Shown: in pieces, positions 1 to 11,907 of the stretch
How positions within the stretch are numbered: the stretch's first letter is position 1
Layout of the letters: the number at the start of each line of letters is the position of its first letter
DNA from: Zymoseptoria tritici IPO323
Lineage: Eukaryota > Ascomycota > Dothideomycetes > Mycosphaerellales > Mycosphaerellaceae
Direction: 5' to 3'
NCBI RefSeq assembly: GCF_000219625.1
Contig: NC_018210.1
Coordinates: 2,078,476-2,142,475 of the forward strand
DNA length: 64,000 nt
Program-made: the position numbers and the translations under genes
Notes under the pieces: generated by a model
Seen by the model: the letters and a program-made list of their open reading frames with translations, nothing else
The model's database searches: none
What the model was told of the DNA's origin: nothing

Positions 1-470
1 GAAGAGTACTTCTCATACAAGTTGAGATCTTCCTGGGCGTCGAACTGGTCGTGCTCCGGCGTTTTGAAGGAGCAGATGCAAGTGAAGCAGATTCCTTTGC
101 CCTGGCTTTGAGTGACATTGACGATGCGAGTGCAGTATGACCGGCCATTGCGGATGATGTGGACTTTGTACACGAAGGGGACGTTCAGCTCTCCGCCGAG
201 GAGGAAGTTGCCCGAAACATTGTGTAGTAGGAAGCCTGGAGCAACTGTTTGCGATGCCGCCCATGCCGCTTGACTGTAGACATGAGCGCCGTAGGATCGT
301 CCTGCGCCGAGAGGTCCACCTGGGGAGAATGCTGGTGCGATGCTACGATATGTTCGGTCGTCGATCTTCTCAATGTCGATGAGCTCCGCGAATGGCCGGT
401 ATATATTTCCCGGGTGCTCAGGAAGTGGCGTGATTCGAGTCGACCGTCCGCCGCGACCGGGAGTAGGCAT
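1..470 (-). CDS. Acyl-CoA thioesterase II-like protein, N-terminal part
   Basis: The reverse strand encodes the start of a TesB/hotdog-type acyl-CoA thioesterase, which hydrolyses acyl-CoA to free fatty acid and CoA, typically in peroxisomes. The frame runs from an ATG at 470 off the left edge of the window. About 30 residues in comes TYRSIAPAFSPGG, then a GRSYGAHVYSQAAWAASQTV stretch, then VPFVYKVHIIRNGRSYCTRI and GICFTCICSFKTPEHDQF. This order matches the first hotdog repeat of fungal type II thioesterases. The start at 470 is chosen because the family motif begins about 20 codons later; an upstream exon cannot be excluded. The C-terminal half, including the second hotdog domain, lies outside the window. 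The assignment rests on motifs recalled from the family. Confidence 0.75.
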   Translation of the reverse strand, partial: MPTPGRGGRSTRITPLPEHPGNIYRPFAELIDIEKIDDRTYRSIAPAFSPGGPLGAGRSYGAHVYSQAAWAASQTVAPGFLLHNVSGNFLLGGELNVPFVYKVHIIRNGRSYCTRIVNVTQSQGKGICFTCICSFKTPEHDQFDAQEDLNLYEKYS

Positions 471-1401
471 CGCGAGACGCAATAGAGGGAGTGGTCGTGG
501 AAAAGGCTGACTTGTGCATCTTGAACGCGAACAATGCGATTCGTGATGATCGCAGCCATGTTGCCGATGTCACCGACAGCCGAGGCGATGGAATTTTGAT
601 GTGTGCCTGAGGCATAAATCTCCTGAGCGAATTTCACAAAGCTGTCAACAACGGGCTCCTCTCTCTCGCCTCTGGAACATGTTGTTGATGTCCTCTGCTC
701 TCAACGACGTTGACTTCCCGACTGACGACGTGATGTTGTTCTCGAGGCACGCATATCTTGACTGCGTTGCTGATCGGCGCGCCTCTGCGCATCACCGCCG
801 CACCGCGCGACTTCCGACACGAAACGAAAGGAGGAGGCATGAAAGAGCAAAGGATTGGGTCATGGCATGTCGGCCTCCACAGAAGGGCTACAGCACAATC
901 GCAACAGCACAAGCTTCAGTATAAGGGCGAACGATTGGCGGTCGACGATGATCGGAAGCATGTTCACCTCCACGCAAAGGACGGAGAGCACACCGCATCG
1001 CATCTCCACATCCCGCGAATGCTGTCCGGATAAATGCGTCTTTCCAGGTTCTCCTCCATCACACCAACCGGCACAACCAATACCGTGACAATTGATCACG
1101 GCATCTCCAGCTCCGCAGTGCGCCAGGATCACCCAAGTAGCGGTGGATGTTCAATGCGCCCCCGCAGGGCGAAAGCTTCGTGGTTACATCACCAACACCG
1201 ACCATCATCTCAATGTGCCTGACGCTACTATTGCTACCCTTGCATGACATGAGGGGAACAACACGGACGCACAACGATGCGTTCCGTTTCGGAACAAAAA
1301 GCAGCGAGGTAAGGAAGCTCACATAAAGGCTATTGCGCCGTGTTCAAGGTAAACTGGATCCCTCCTCTTCACTTGCATGCATTCGCAGCACAGCGTTCAC
1401 C
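471..1401. other. Divergent intergenic region between thioesterase and beta-galactosidase
   Basis: No reading frame here looks like a protein, and all frames are short with shifting composition. The region separates two divergently transcribed genes, so it should contain both promoters. I see no convincing TATA box or repeated operator. Confidence 0.5.
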
Positions 1402-4400
1402 ATGTTGTTCCGCACTCTCTGTCGGGCAGCTCTGCTGTCCCTAACAGCTCTTCAAGTGGCAGGTCTGGCCATCAGTGGGAAGCCGAACCTCATGATCAAA
1501 CCATACAAGCGGGAGGTGCTGCAGGATATTGTCACCTGGGATGAGGTATTTCCATTCCGCCCACAACGATTGCAGCACGCTGAACCTCCTTCGCCAGCAC
1601 TCCATCTTCATCAACGGCGATAGAGTCATGCTCTACTCGGCCGAGTTCCACCCATTCCGCCTCCCAGTCCCGTCTCTCTGGCTGGACGTCTTCCAAAAGA
1701 TCAAGAGCATGGGCTACAATACAGTTTCTGTTTATTTCGACTGGGCTCTCGTGGAAGGAAAGCCAGGAAACTACACCGCCGAGGGCATCTTCGCTCTGGA
1801 GCCCTTCTTTGAAGCCGCAAAGACTGCCGGCATATACATCCTCGCTCGACCAGGTCCCTACATCAACGCCGAAGTGTCTGGCGGAGGATTTCCAGGATGG
1901 CTGCAGCGTACTCCTGGTCGACTGCGCACGACTGACAAAGGCTACATCGATGCCACCGAGAACTATATTGCGAACATCGGCAAGTCCATCGCCGCAGCGC
2001 AAATCACGAATGGCGGACCCGTCATTCTTGTCCAGCCGGAGAATGAATACAGCGGAGCCGCCAAGAACGTGCCTGAGTTTCCCGATCCTGTCTACTGGTC
2101 GAAAGTTGAGGAACAGCTTCGCGACAGTGGCATTGTTGTCCCGTTCATCAGCAACGAGTAAGCATCTCGAGGAGCACAAGGCCTGCAGCGGTTCGAGATT
2201 GTGCTCTGGGCCGCTCTGCAGGTCTTACTATGAAGATCCTGCGCCCGAGCAGTTACTGACCATCCTGCCTTTCACTTCTAGCAACCACAACCATGGATAC
2301 TTTGCCCCAGGTCCACCACCACAGAACCCTGCTGTGTCTGTCGACATCTACGGACACGATGGATACCCTCTCGGTGGGTATATCGTCTCGAAAAGAAAGC
2401 GCCGAGGCTGACTACCAACAGGCTTCGACTGTGCCAATCCCGAGACGTGGCCCGATAATCATCTACCGACCAACTTTGGCGAACAGCACCTGAATCAAAG
2501 CTCCTCCACACCTTTCTCTCTTGTCGAATTCCAAGGAGGCTCCTTCGACCCCTGGGGCGGGCCGGGCTTCACAAAGTGTGGTCAATTGCTTGGACCTGAA
2601 TTCCAGCGTGTGTTCTACAAGAACGACTTCAGCTTCGGCGTCACCTTCTTCAGCATCTACATGACATATGGCGGGACCAACTGGGGTAAGCAAGGCTCGT
2701 TCTCCCTCACCTACACGCGCTGACCACCGCAGGAAACCTCGGACATCCAGGCGGTTACACGAGCTACGACTACGGTGCCGTCATCTCCGAAGAGCGACTC
2801 GTCGGACAAGAGAAATACAGCCAGGCCAAACTGTTGGCCAACTTCCTCCAAGCTTCCCCTGCCTACCTGACCGCGGCATACCAAAACAACACATATGCGA
2901 ACGGCTCCTACACCGGCAACAGCGCCATTGCAACCACCGCTTTATTCGGCGAAGTCACCAAATTCTTCGTCGTGCGACATGCGTTCTTCAACACTCTCGA
3001 AAGCACCGACTACACCATCACTCTGCCCACGAGTCAGGGGAACATCACCATTCCGCAACTAGGCGGCAGTCTCACCCTGCACGGTCGCGACTCCAAGGTG
3101 TACGCCACTGACTACGATGTCGGTGGGGCGAATCTGCTATACACCACCGCTGAGATCTTCACCTGGAAGCAATACGGCGATACAAAGGTGCTCATCCTTT
3201 ATGGAGGTCCTGACGAGACGAATGAGTTTGCAGTCTCTGGCTGCGGTGGGGCGAAGATTGCTGAAGGCGAGGACGTGAAGATCGAGGCCAAGAATGAGGC
3301 CATTGTTGTGCAGTACTCGAGCAGCTCCACCCGCAAGGTGGTTGAGTTTGACAATGGCTTATGGGTCTACCTTCTTGGTCAGCTGTGAGACCTGCTTGTG
3401 GGCTGTACCTTGCTGACTTTGCTGCTAGACCGCCAGTCGGCATACAATTACTGGGTTGTCGACTTGCCCAACGACGATGTGACGGCCAACTTCACGAACC
3501 ACAAACACGCAATCTCGGCACCCATCATCCAGTTCGGCTACCTCGTTCGAACTGTAACAGTGGATGGCAACAATCTTCACCTCACCGGTGATCTGAACGC
3601 GACCAGCTCTCTTGAGGTCATCGGTGCGCCTCACTGTCTTGAACAGCTGACATTCAACGGGGAAAGCTTGGACTTTGAAGAAGGCGATTCTGGAATTGTA
3701 ACGGCCACTGTGGTCTACAACGAACCTGCTCTGGTTGTGCCGGATCTTGCGAAAGTACAGTGGAAAGTCCTGGACAGCTTGCCCGAGGTCAAAGCCGACT
3801 ACGACGACAGTGCGTGGACAGCGGCGGATCTCACTCAAACCCCGAATGACTATCGCAATCTGACGACGCCTACATCACTCTACTCAAGCGACTACGGCTA
3901 TCACACAGGAAGTCTCATCTACCGTGGCCACTTCACCGCAAACGGACAAGAGTCTTCCTTGTACCTCGCGACACAAGGCGGGTCTGCTTTCGGCCACTCC
4001 ATCTGGCTAGACGACACCCTAGTCGGCTCATTCTACGGCGCCGACTTGTACATGACCTGGAACGAGACCTACACTCTCCCACCCATCACCTCAGGCAAAA
4101 CCTACGTCCTCACGATCCTCGTAGACAACATGGGTCTAGACGAGAACTACAACACCGGCGAAAACCAAATGAAAGCCCCTCGCGGCATTCTCGACTACAA
4201 TCTCTCCGGGCACAGCAAGTCCGACATCACCTGGAAGCTGACCGGGAACTTGGGTGGCGAAGACTACCTCGACGCCGCCCGCGGTCCCTTGAATGAAGGT
4301 GGACTGTACGCCGAACGACAAGGCTACCACCTTCCCAACGCTCCCACGTCTTCCTGGAGAGACAGCGCCGGTCCAATGGAAGGCATCGCGAACGCCGGGG

Positions 4401-4792
4401 TGGCATTCTACACCACCACATTCGACCTCGACATGCCGTCCGGCTACGACATTCCTTTATCCTTCTCTTTCAGCAATGCCACCGATGGCGTGCAAGACGC
4501 AGTTCCCACCGATGGGCAAATCTCCAAATACCGCTGTCAAATCTACGTCAATGGTTATCAGTTCGGGAAGTACGTGCACAATATCGGACCTCAAGATGTT
4601 TTCCCGGTGCCGGAGGGGATTTGGAATTATCACGGTAGCAACTACGTCGCGGTGAGCCTGTGGGCGCTAGAGGCGTCAGGAGCAAAGGTGGCGAATCTGA
4701 GTCTTGTCACTGGGCCTGTGATTCAGTCTGGGTTCGGGCCTGTTGAGCTCAGTCCTGTGCCAGCGTGGGAGCAGCGGAAGGGTGCATACTGA
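1402..4792 (+). CDS. Secreted beta-galactosidase, glycoside hydrolase family 35
   Basis: Predicted exons are 1402-1545, 1598-2157, 2282-2373, 2422-2685, 2733-3377 and 3429-4792. They join in frame through GT-AG introns to give 1,022 residues, the usual size of fungal LacA-type enzymes. A hydrophobic signal peptide ([20 protein letters not shown]) begins the protein. The GH35 core follows: [30 protein letters not shown], the acid/base Glu in VQPENEYSG and the nucleophile Glu in [16 protein letters not shown], then [20 protein letters not shown]. The remaining roughly 600 residues are the beta-rich accessory domains typical of the family. It releases terminal beta-galactosyl residues from lactose-type and plant cell-wall galactans outside the cell. 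Its 3' end faces the membrane-protein gene 158 bp away. Confidence 0.93.
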
Positions 4793-4950
4793 TCGCAGGG
4801 CTCAAGCATCCCGCGAACAATAAGTGCCTCGAGGGTCAATGGAGGAAGAGCAACATGGTAACAAGCATGATGCATGTCCTGCTTCAATACCCAAAAGCAA
4901 TTGAAGCCAAGAAAAGTCATAATTCATCAAAACCATCCCGCAGACCACAG

Positions 4951-6384
4951 CTACAACATATCCTTCAGAGCATACCTCTTCGGCGTCTCCACCCCCGTCT
5001 TACTCGATTCCGAATCCTGATTCGTGTCCTGCATTGTCGACCCCCCCTTGTCACTTGATAAAGCGAGCCCCAAAGCCTGTGGTGTATCCTGCTCTTGATG
5101 TGCGGTCTTGTCCGGCGCTGTGACCCAATGGAGGACGATGGCGGATATAAGAGCTAAGAATCTCCGTTAGTATGGTCGTGCGATGATGTGAACCGGTCTG
5201 GCAGGACATTACTGGACGTACCATCAACTTTGCAGCTCATACAGCAGAGCCAGGCTGGTTCGCCATCGAAGAATGTCAGGGACAGCTTGACCGTGAAGGT
5301 GGATATCATGGCGACGACTGTGAAGGTTGTCAGTTGAGGAAGTCTTATTCCAGCAGGGTCTTCGACGACTTGTACGAACATGTTCCAATGGTAGTCCGAA
5401 CCATGACTCTTTTGAGCGGTGGCAGCAATCCTTGGCCGTCGCGATGGACCATGACTAAAGGATAGAGGAAGCGCAGCGCAAGGTAGAGCTGGAAGGGAGA
5501 TGGTCAGCCTCGCAGTTCTGAACTCAATGGGACGCCAACTCACGTATGAGAGAACCTCCACGCAAAGCAATGGCAGTAACACAAACATCTGCAGGCCGAT
5601 GATGCAGACTCCTGTTTCGGTCCAGAATGCCACACGGCTGTCAATATGATGTCAGCAGACGGCCAGATCTTGTCGGTCAATGAGTGAATGCTCACTAGAC
5701 GAAGCAAAGAATTGTGACGACCAAGTACGGTACGAAGATGAAGACGCAGTTGAGGACGTATTCCAGCGTCTTGTGTCGAGGTTCGTTGGGCCATGAAATG
5801 ATGTAGACTCTCTCAATCAGGAAGAGGAAACCCGATGCTTTCGATAAAACGTAAAGTGATAGACCTGTCCGTTCGCCGTCAGTCGGATGCTGTCAGTCTC
5901 GAATTGGTTGTCCAGCGTACATGTCGTAATGGTAGCATCGCACCAGGGCTGATTGTCTCCGATGTGTATGTGAATGAACACTGTCGTGATCAAAACGAAC
6001 ATGAAGGCCCAGAAGTAGCTCTGTCGTCAACGACGTCAGCGAGACGAAGCGGTTCCGCAGTGGTCGAGATCACGTACAGCTAGTAGAGATATACCAGCAA
6101 CGTTCCATCGTTTCTTTCTTGCATCTTCGAAACGCTGCCAGAAGAGGACTGCGATGATGGGAAGCGACAAGAGCGAGACGAGCATGGAGACGATCTCTGC
6201 GGAGCAATGTATCAGCACATGTGACGAGGTCCTTACATCTTTGGAGTATGTCCGTACCTCCGCTCACCACGAACTCTTGTCTCACGATGTTGTCATTACT
6301 GATGACCGGCATGGCTCGTCCGTCAGGCCTTCCAGAGGAGCAGTGTGCAAAGAGAAAAGAGATATACTCAATACCGGACCCCAC
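4951..6384 (-). CDS. Fungal multi-pass integral membrane protein, 5' end unresolved
   Basis: Successive exons on the reverse strand join in frame: 6268-about 6384, 6078-6194, 5921-6020, 5696-5864, 5544-5637, 5380-5488, 5222-5317 and 4951-5153 (stop at 4951). They encode a string of hydrophobic helices: IVSMLVSLLSLPIIAVLFW, SYFWAFMFVLITTVFIHI, then YVLSKASGFLFLIERVYII, YVLNCVFIFVPYLVVTILCF, GLQMFVLLPLLCVEVLSYLY, VVAMISTFTVKLSLTFFDG and DALISAIVLHWV. A polar tail ends in RYALKDML. The helix spacing and the 'FLxERVY' and 'FDGEPAWLC' signatures resemble a large family of uncharacterised seven-helix proteins in filamentous ascomycetes. No enzymatic function is known to me. The first exon has an in-frame stop just upstream and no ATG, so at least one more 5' exon is needed. 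The unusual density of introns is visible directly. Confidence 0.65.
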
Positions 6385-6487
6385 GACGAGGAGTTAAAGA
6401 AAGAGCAAAGGGTTCGCACTCAGACAGATATCATCCCGGCGTGCAGTCCATGCTGGGGTTTATGGTTGGATCTAAAGACTGCCGATA

Positions 6488-7000
6488 TCACTCCGGCACA
6501 TGAGATTGGCTGACCCTGGATGTTGGGGACGAGACAACCAGACAAGGAATGTTCGTCACTGCGAGAACGCCGTGGAAAGCTTGTGTTCTTGTTTCCAGAT
6601 GTCGCAACCTGGGAGCGAGATCTGCTTGTACGAACATTGATATCGCCGCCATAGTGGGACTTCCGCGGCTCATTTTGGGGCCAACCTGTATGCCACACTC
6701 TTGCCATGCTCAATGAACAAGACCAGCAAGCATCGGTTGATGTAGGTGGGGTAATCGACAACCAGGTCGAACGCCTATAGACAGTAGGTAATCAGCGAGC
6801 GGGGGGTATCATGTTCGGGTTGAAGGAATGACCGAGGGACCTAGTGAGCTGCATCACTTGGGGTTTGCAGGATATGCACCGTACCTTGTCTGGAGTCGCA
6901 TTTCTGGCAGCTCGACGCCGTTAACGGCGGATTCGATGTGATGTGCCGTCTTGACTTCCCACTGCTGGTACAATTCCACTGCCTTTCGTCAAGACGTGCG
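6488..7000 (-). other. Probable upstream exons of a membrane-protein gene
   Basis: Two short protein-like stretches on the reverse strand sit upstream of the membrane-protein gene: about 6690-6780 (AFDLVVDYPTYINRCLLVLF, then IEHGKSVAYR) and about 6850-6985 (VELYQQWEVKTAHHIESAVN, then GVELPEMRLQT). A plausible intron end (CTATAG) precedes the first. I could not join them to each other or to the downstream exons in one frame with simple GT-AG introns, so they are listed as candidate exons only. Confidence 0.3.
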
Positions 7001-7079
7001 AGCTCGCAGACATATCGCCGTCTCCATCCCAAAGCTACAGACCGTGCTGATGGCTGGATTATCTTCGGCAAGATAGCGA

Positions 7080-8234
7080 CTCCGGGGTATTCGTCACAAG
7101 TTGTGTGTGGGGCCGTAAAAACGAAAGAGGTCAGTGATTTTCCCGGGGGAGCACATCCGTTGGTTGGCCGATCCGAGAGACACGCTTAGGAACTTGACTC
7201 CCGTCTTTTAGCCAGACATCGCACCGGAGCTCTAAGTGACTACGCCGAGCCAGCGACCAGGTTCGTATTCCGGGTCGGAGTGGGTCAATAGCAACATCGG
7301 ACCCCACCGGAGCGAGGTGTGGTCAAAGCCATACGCCGGTCGTGTATTGGTCTCCTGGTGCGCTGCCTGACAGCTCGAGGGTTGCAAAGCGGCCTCTGGG
7401 AGTGATTTTCGATGCGATTGCACCGTTCATGTCGGAGCAGATTTCTTTCGTCTCGCCGGTGGCCGCGGAGTTTGATGGCGAGCGATCGAGCAGCATACTT
7501 GCCACGAGGCTGGGGTGATCTTCGGCCTCACTTGCTTCATACCGATCCCTGTTGTGATAAGTGGGGTCCACGTCCGGGGTCCGGAGCGGGCAGACGGCCA
7601 GCTGTCTTTGGTCGTCCACGACCGACTTGACAGAGTGTCGTCAAATGGTAAGAACACCGGCCAGCTGTTGTTGACATCGTAAGGTAAAGCCTGGCTTCGC
7701 GTCCAGACTCATGGCAAGCAGACGATTGTTCCGCTTCGAGAGCAACAACCTTGATGCTTTGGAATTGGCGTCGCGAACTCGACGAGCGTCGCAACAGTGC
7801 CACTCAATCACCCATGGGCTGCTCGGACTTTCGTGGTCGACAGGATGTTCTGTGGGTGTCACGTCACAGTCTGTCTCCTGGGAGGCCTGCTCTGGATGGC
7901 ACTAGCGAATACCACGTTCCGAGGGACAGCTTGAAGAAAAACGATGAAAGGAAGCTGATGCTTATAAGACTGCTTACGCAATCCTGGCCGGCCGTCAGAC
8001 GGCAGTGGATGTATCGGGAGCGCGTGCTCGATGGTACTGTAACGGCAAGTGTCGACCTGAGGCTGAAGAAGAAGGCGGTCCACCGTCCCTGATCTCCGGC
8101 CAAGTCCGGCCTACGACATCATACCTTAGCGCTTGCCGCAAAAAGTTGCTCGCGGGTGCCTTGCTGTTGCATTTACTCGCTCTGACAGTCCAAACTGTTA
8201 CACAATTGTCTCATCGTGCAGAAGAGCAGTCGAA
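7080..8234. other. Intergenic region without a recognisable gene
   Basis: The short open stretches on both strands here show no family motifs and no consistent codon use. The right part should hold the ceramidase promoter. No repeat or RNA gene was recognised. Confidence 0.4.
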
Positions 8235-9432
8235 ATGTCTCTTCCCTGGTCAATTCCGTATGGTCCGCCTTCGGAAACGCCATATTGGGGAGCTCCGACT
8301 GCAGCTGTCAAGTGAGTCAGGTCGATGCACGATTCAAGCAACCCACGAGGATGCACGCGAGAAACTGTCTCCAATCATAATGCCCGCTGACAGAAGATCT
8401 TCTGACTTGTAGTTTTTGTGAGGAGGTTCGTCTCGTGGGCAACCCCATTCAGCATTGCTTCGGCTGATCAGGAACAACTCAGGACTATGTCATCACGAAG
8501 TATGTCGGCGAGTTCTTCAATGCTCTCACGAGTCTGGTATACGGTAAGCCGCTTTATCGTCAAAGCTCCATGATACAGACTGATCCTCGCTGCAGTCGCA
8601 TATGGCATCATCGGCATCCAACGCTACAAGCGACAAGACATCGGCATCTTTGCCGGAGTCAATGTCTCCTACTGGGCCTTGATCGGAGTCGGAATCTGCT
8701 CGGGCTTGTATCACACCACGCTCAAGTATCATACTCAGATGTGTAGGTGGGAGGAATCGTTGCCGGCCTAATGGTCCTGTTCACTGATGGTTGTCTAGCG
8801 GACGAACTGAGCATGCATTTGGCCATTGGCACCGTCCTGCAGCAAGTCTTCACCTTCAAGGAGCCGCCACGGATACAGCTGCGAAACACGGCGATCATTG
8901 TTGGAATCCTTGTTCCGTTCGTCATCTACCGTGAGCACTGATGTCCTCCTTTCCAAAGACCAATTCTGACCCCCTCCCAGACTGCGCCACAGACGAATTC
9001 ATCGCTCATGTGATCCTCTTCTTCTGCATGTGCTGGGTCGTAGCATGGAAGGTCCGGAAGCTCATCCGCGAGCGGATTATCGAAAAGGGTCATCGAGACA
9101 AGATGCGCGGCCTCCTGAAGTTTGCCACCTTCAACGCTCTGTTCGCCTACTTCCTCTGGAACATCGACGTCCACCTCTGCTCGACCTTGACCGGCTGGAA
9201 GCACCGACTGGGAATGCCGCTTGGGATCCTCCTGGAGTTCCACGGATACTGGCATATCCTGACAGCTCTCTCGTCGTACACCTTCATGGCCCTGATCGAG
9301 TTCCTGGTCAGTCCGGAAGACACCTCCAACTATGGCACCGGTTTCGTCTGGCCTGCAAAGCTCGTCCTCCAGGACTTGGCTGCATCCAAAGGCGACGTCA
9401 TGCATGCGAATGGCAACAAAAAGAGCAACTGA
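8235..9432 (+). CDS. Alkaline ceramidase
   Basis: Exons 8235-8311, 8413-8425, 8483-8543, 8596-8742, 8799-8930 and 8981-9432 join in frame to 293 residues, the normal size of the alkaline ceramidase (ACER/YPC1) family. These multi-helix enzymes of the endoplasmic reticulum and Golgi split (phyto)ceramide into sphingoid base and fatty acid. Diagnostic stretches are PYWGAPTAAVNFCEEDYVIT near the N-terminus, GLYHTTLKYHTQMSDELSMH in the middle and ILLEFHGYWHILTALSSY near the C-terminus. The histidines and the Ser/Asp of these motifs form the zinc site in the characterised family. Exon 2 is only 13 nt and carries most of the NFCEE motif, so automatic gene calls may miss it. The stop lies 64 bp from the convergent dehydrogenase stop. 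Confidence 0.92.
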
Positions 9433-9496
9433 ACGACTGAACGACGAAATGAATGCACATACATACGACAGAGCCAACAGAATGTCACCCATAGAC

Positions 9497-10403
9497 CTAG
9501 AACCCCATGAATCCACCATCGACCACAGTACCAGTCCCGCTGACATAGTCACTCGCTGGACTCGCCAGGAATATCACAGCGCCCGCCAGATCCTTCGGCT
9601 CTCCCCATCGCTTCGCCGGCGTGCGAGACATGATGTAGTCGTTGAAGTCTTTGTACTTTGGATCAGTGGAGTATTGCTCGGTGAGAGGCGTGCGGAAGTA
9701 GCCGGGGTGGATGGAGTTGACTTGAATTCCTCTTCCGGCCCATTCGTTGCTGAATGCTTTTGTGAGTTGCATCACGCCTGTCATTCGAGGTTAGTATCTA
9801 TTTCGCGGGGGACGATTGTGCTTTCCCTCACCTCCTTTGCTGGCGGCGTACGGCGTAATGTTCTTTCCACCAATGAACGAGATGATACTGGCAATATTGA
9901 TGATCTTCCCAGGACGTCCTACACACATGTCAGCAACATCCCAGAACAAAACCTCATCGCCACCAAAACTCACCCTCCTTCAACAAGGGCTTCGCAAACT
10001 CCTGACAAGAAATCAAAATCGCCTTCAAATTCACATCCAACACCAACTCAATATCCTCATCGGTAAAGTCCTCCGCCTCTGCCCGTCTCTGCACACCCGC
10101 ACAATTGAGGAGAATATCCGCTTTGACTCCATCATTCCAGATGGTCTGATAGATACCACGCAGAGACTTGGGATCCCGCACGTCGCAGTGGTAGGACTTG
10201 AAGTTGCGACTGGTTTGACCGACGGCGGACTTCAAGGCTTCGCTGCCGGGGTCGGAGGGCAGCTCGATGGAGATGATGTCGGCGCCGCCGGAGGCGAGGG
10301 CGATGGTCATGGCTAGGCCGAGACCGCCCGTGCCGCCGGTGACAATGGCGGTCTTGCCAGAGAGCGAGAAGAGAGTGGAGATGTCTACGATTGAAGCTGC
10401 CAT
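9497..10403 (-). CDS. Short-chain dehydrogenase/reductase, gluconate-type
   Basis: Exons 9974-10403, 9832-9918 and 9497-9777 give 265 residues, a classical SDR length. The nucleotide-binding motif is TGGTGGLG at about residues 22-29. LNCAGVQ takes the place of NNAG. The catalytic region NIASIISFIGGKNITPYAAS (next residue Lys) supplies Ser, Tyr and Lys, and the C-terminus has NSIHPGYFRTPLTEQY and VDGGFMGF. The overall pattern is closest to 2-deoxy-D-gluconate 3-dehydrogenase-like SDRs of sugar-acid catabolism. The exact substrate is an inference. The short second exon carries the catalytic Tyr and Lys, so the splice model is well constrained. It is convergent with the ceramidase gene. Confidence 0.88.
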
Positions 10404-10883
10404 GCTGAGGGAAATGCTCTATCGGTCCAATTGCTGTTGAATCGATGCTGTTTGATGTATCTGGGAATGTCCGGTCGAGGTGAGGTCGAATAGGTATAGC
10501 AACTGCTAGCCACTACTGCATGAGGCTCCGTTCATGCTGCGGGGTACGTACAAGGAGGAGCAATAGCTTATCTCGCGGGTCATCATTGCGTATGTGACTG
10601 CATGGGAGGCCACTGGAAAGTTCACTGTCAAAGGGACCATTGGACGTTTCAGTTATATCTGAGTTCATGGCTGATGCGGTCAAGGCAGAGCATCGATACT
10701 GGCTTACAATGTGCGACGGAGCGTGTTCTCGACCAAGTGGCAGACAGCTGGTGCAACCCATTGACCGCCGCGAGTGTGAAAAGCAATCGATGCATCAATC
10801 ATCAAGAAACCTCATCTTCGTTGTATGTGTATAGTACATCCACATCTTCCCTCGCATCTCTTTTGGAACCCTCAACCTCCTCC
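10404..10883. other. Intergenic region between dehydrogenase and transporter gene
   Basis: About 480 bp lie between the SDR start and the stop of the next minus-strand gene. It should carry the SDR promoter. No motif or small gene could be supported. Confidence 0.4.
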
Positions 10884-11907
10884 TCACGCCGCCTTCGACT
10901 TTGGCTTCTTCGCCTTGATCACCTCGCTCAAATCGAACACTGGCAGCAACGGAATGGGCAGCTCCATGATCTGGAACATGAGCGCCGCCAGTAAATACCA
11001 ACCAAACATCGCAGCACCCCAGAAAGCTCCTCCCGCTCCGACAAGCAAGTTCGTGCCGAGCACCGTGTTTCCCTGCGCGAGTTGAAAGAAAGCGCCGGCA
11101 GCGCAGCCGAAGCCGATGGTCGCAGCGATGAAGATGAGGACGAAGACCGCGTTGGTCCGGAAGGAGCAGATGAGGAAGATGAATGAGAGGATACAGAGGG
11201 AGAGAGGGTAGAAACCTGTTGGGTCGTTGTCAGCAATGCGTGAAATCCGAGATGGGAATGTTCCTTACCATAACTGGCAGCGAACGCCGGAGTCTGCTCC
11301 TGCGAACCAGTCTCGTAGGGGTTGCCCGTGGTGTACGCCGAGACGGAGTTTTACCACGGGATGAACGACGTGGCAAACACCAGGAAGTGAGATCCGTAGC
11401 CCATGAAGACCACGAAGGGAAAGGTATTACCCAGGACGAATTCCAACAGGCCAGCGATGATGAGAAGCATGCCTCCGAACCAGATGGATGCTGTGTTGGT
11501 GGCATTGGCCGCGCCGGCACCTCCGGAACCTGATTGATGAAGTGTCAGTGTTGCTCTGAGTTGTGTTGGCCAGCTCGAAAGGAGTGCTCACCTCTCCATC
11601 CCATCAGTGCCGCTGCGATTGGTGTGAGGGCCACCGAGAAGCCCATGACTGCCACCGGCGTTGGGTTGGCGAAAGTGTTGCGCAGATGACCCTCCTGTCG
11701 TGCGTTACGCGGAGACAAGTATAGACGCTCGAATTGCTCATTTGAGATGGTGACATTGGTCGGCGCCTGGGTCAGACCGTAGCCATTGCTGCCTCCGTTG
11801 CTATTTGTCTTGAAGGCGTAGTCTTCTTGTCTGTACTCGTTCTCTCGAGGGTAGTGGCCGTTGTTCTCAAGGTCGCCTTTGACGGCGTCGTGCGTGCCTG
11901 TTGACAT
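10884..11907 (-). pseudogene. GPR1/FUN34/YaaH acetate transporter-like gene with in-frame TAA
   Basis: Exons 11592-11907, 11269-11529 and 10884-11215 splice in frame to 303 codons, the normal size of the family. These plasma-membrane proteins of six helices take up or sense acetate and ammonium. The hydrophilic N-terminus contains the family's FERLYLSPRN and NPTPVAVMGFSVALTPIAAA. Later helices read IWFGGMLLIIAGLLEFVLGN, TFPFVVFMGYGSHFLVFATS and LSLCILSFIFLICSFRTNAV. In exon 2, after FIPW, the codon at 11353-11351 is TAA where the family normally has Tyr before Asn. Reading then continues cleanly in the same frame to the end. Translation would stop after 164 residues and lose the last helices. 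A 55-nt GT-AG segment containing the TAA exists, but removing it breaks the frame. It is either a young nonsense allele or a base error. Confidence 0.8.

Noticed and set aside
11300..11354. Possible 55-nt intron covering the TAA of the transporter-like gene
   Set aside because: It has GT and AG ends but its length shifts the frame, and it would delete conserved residues that read in frame through the TAA.
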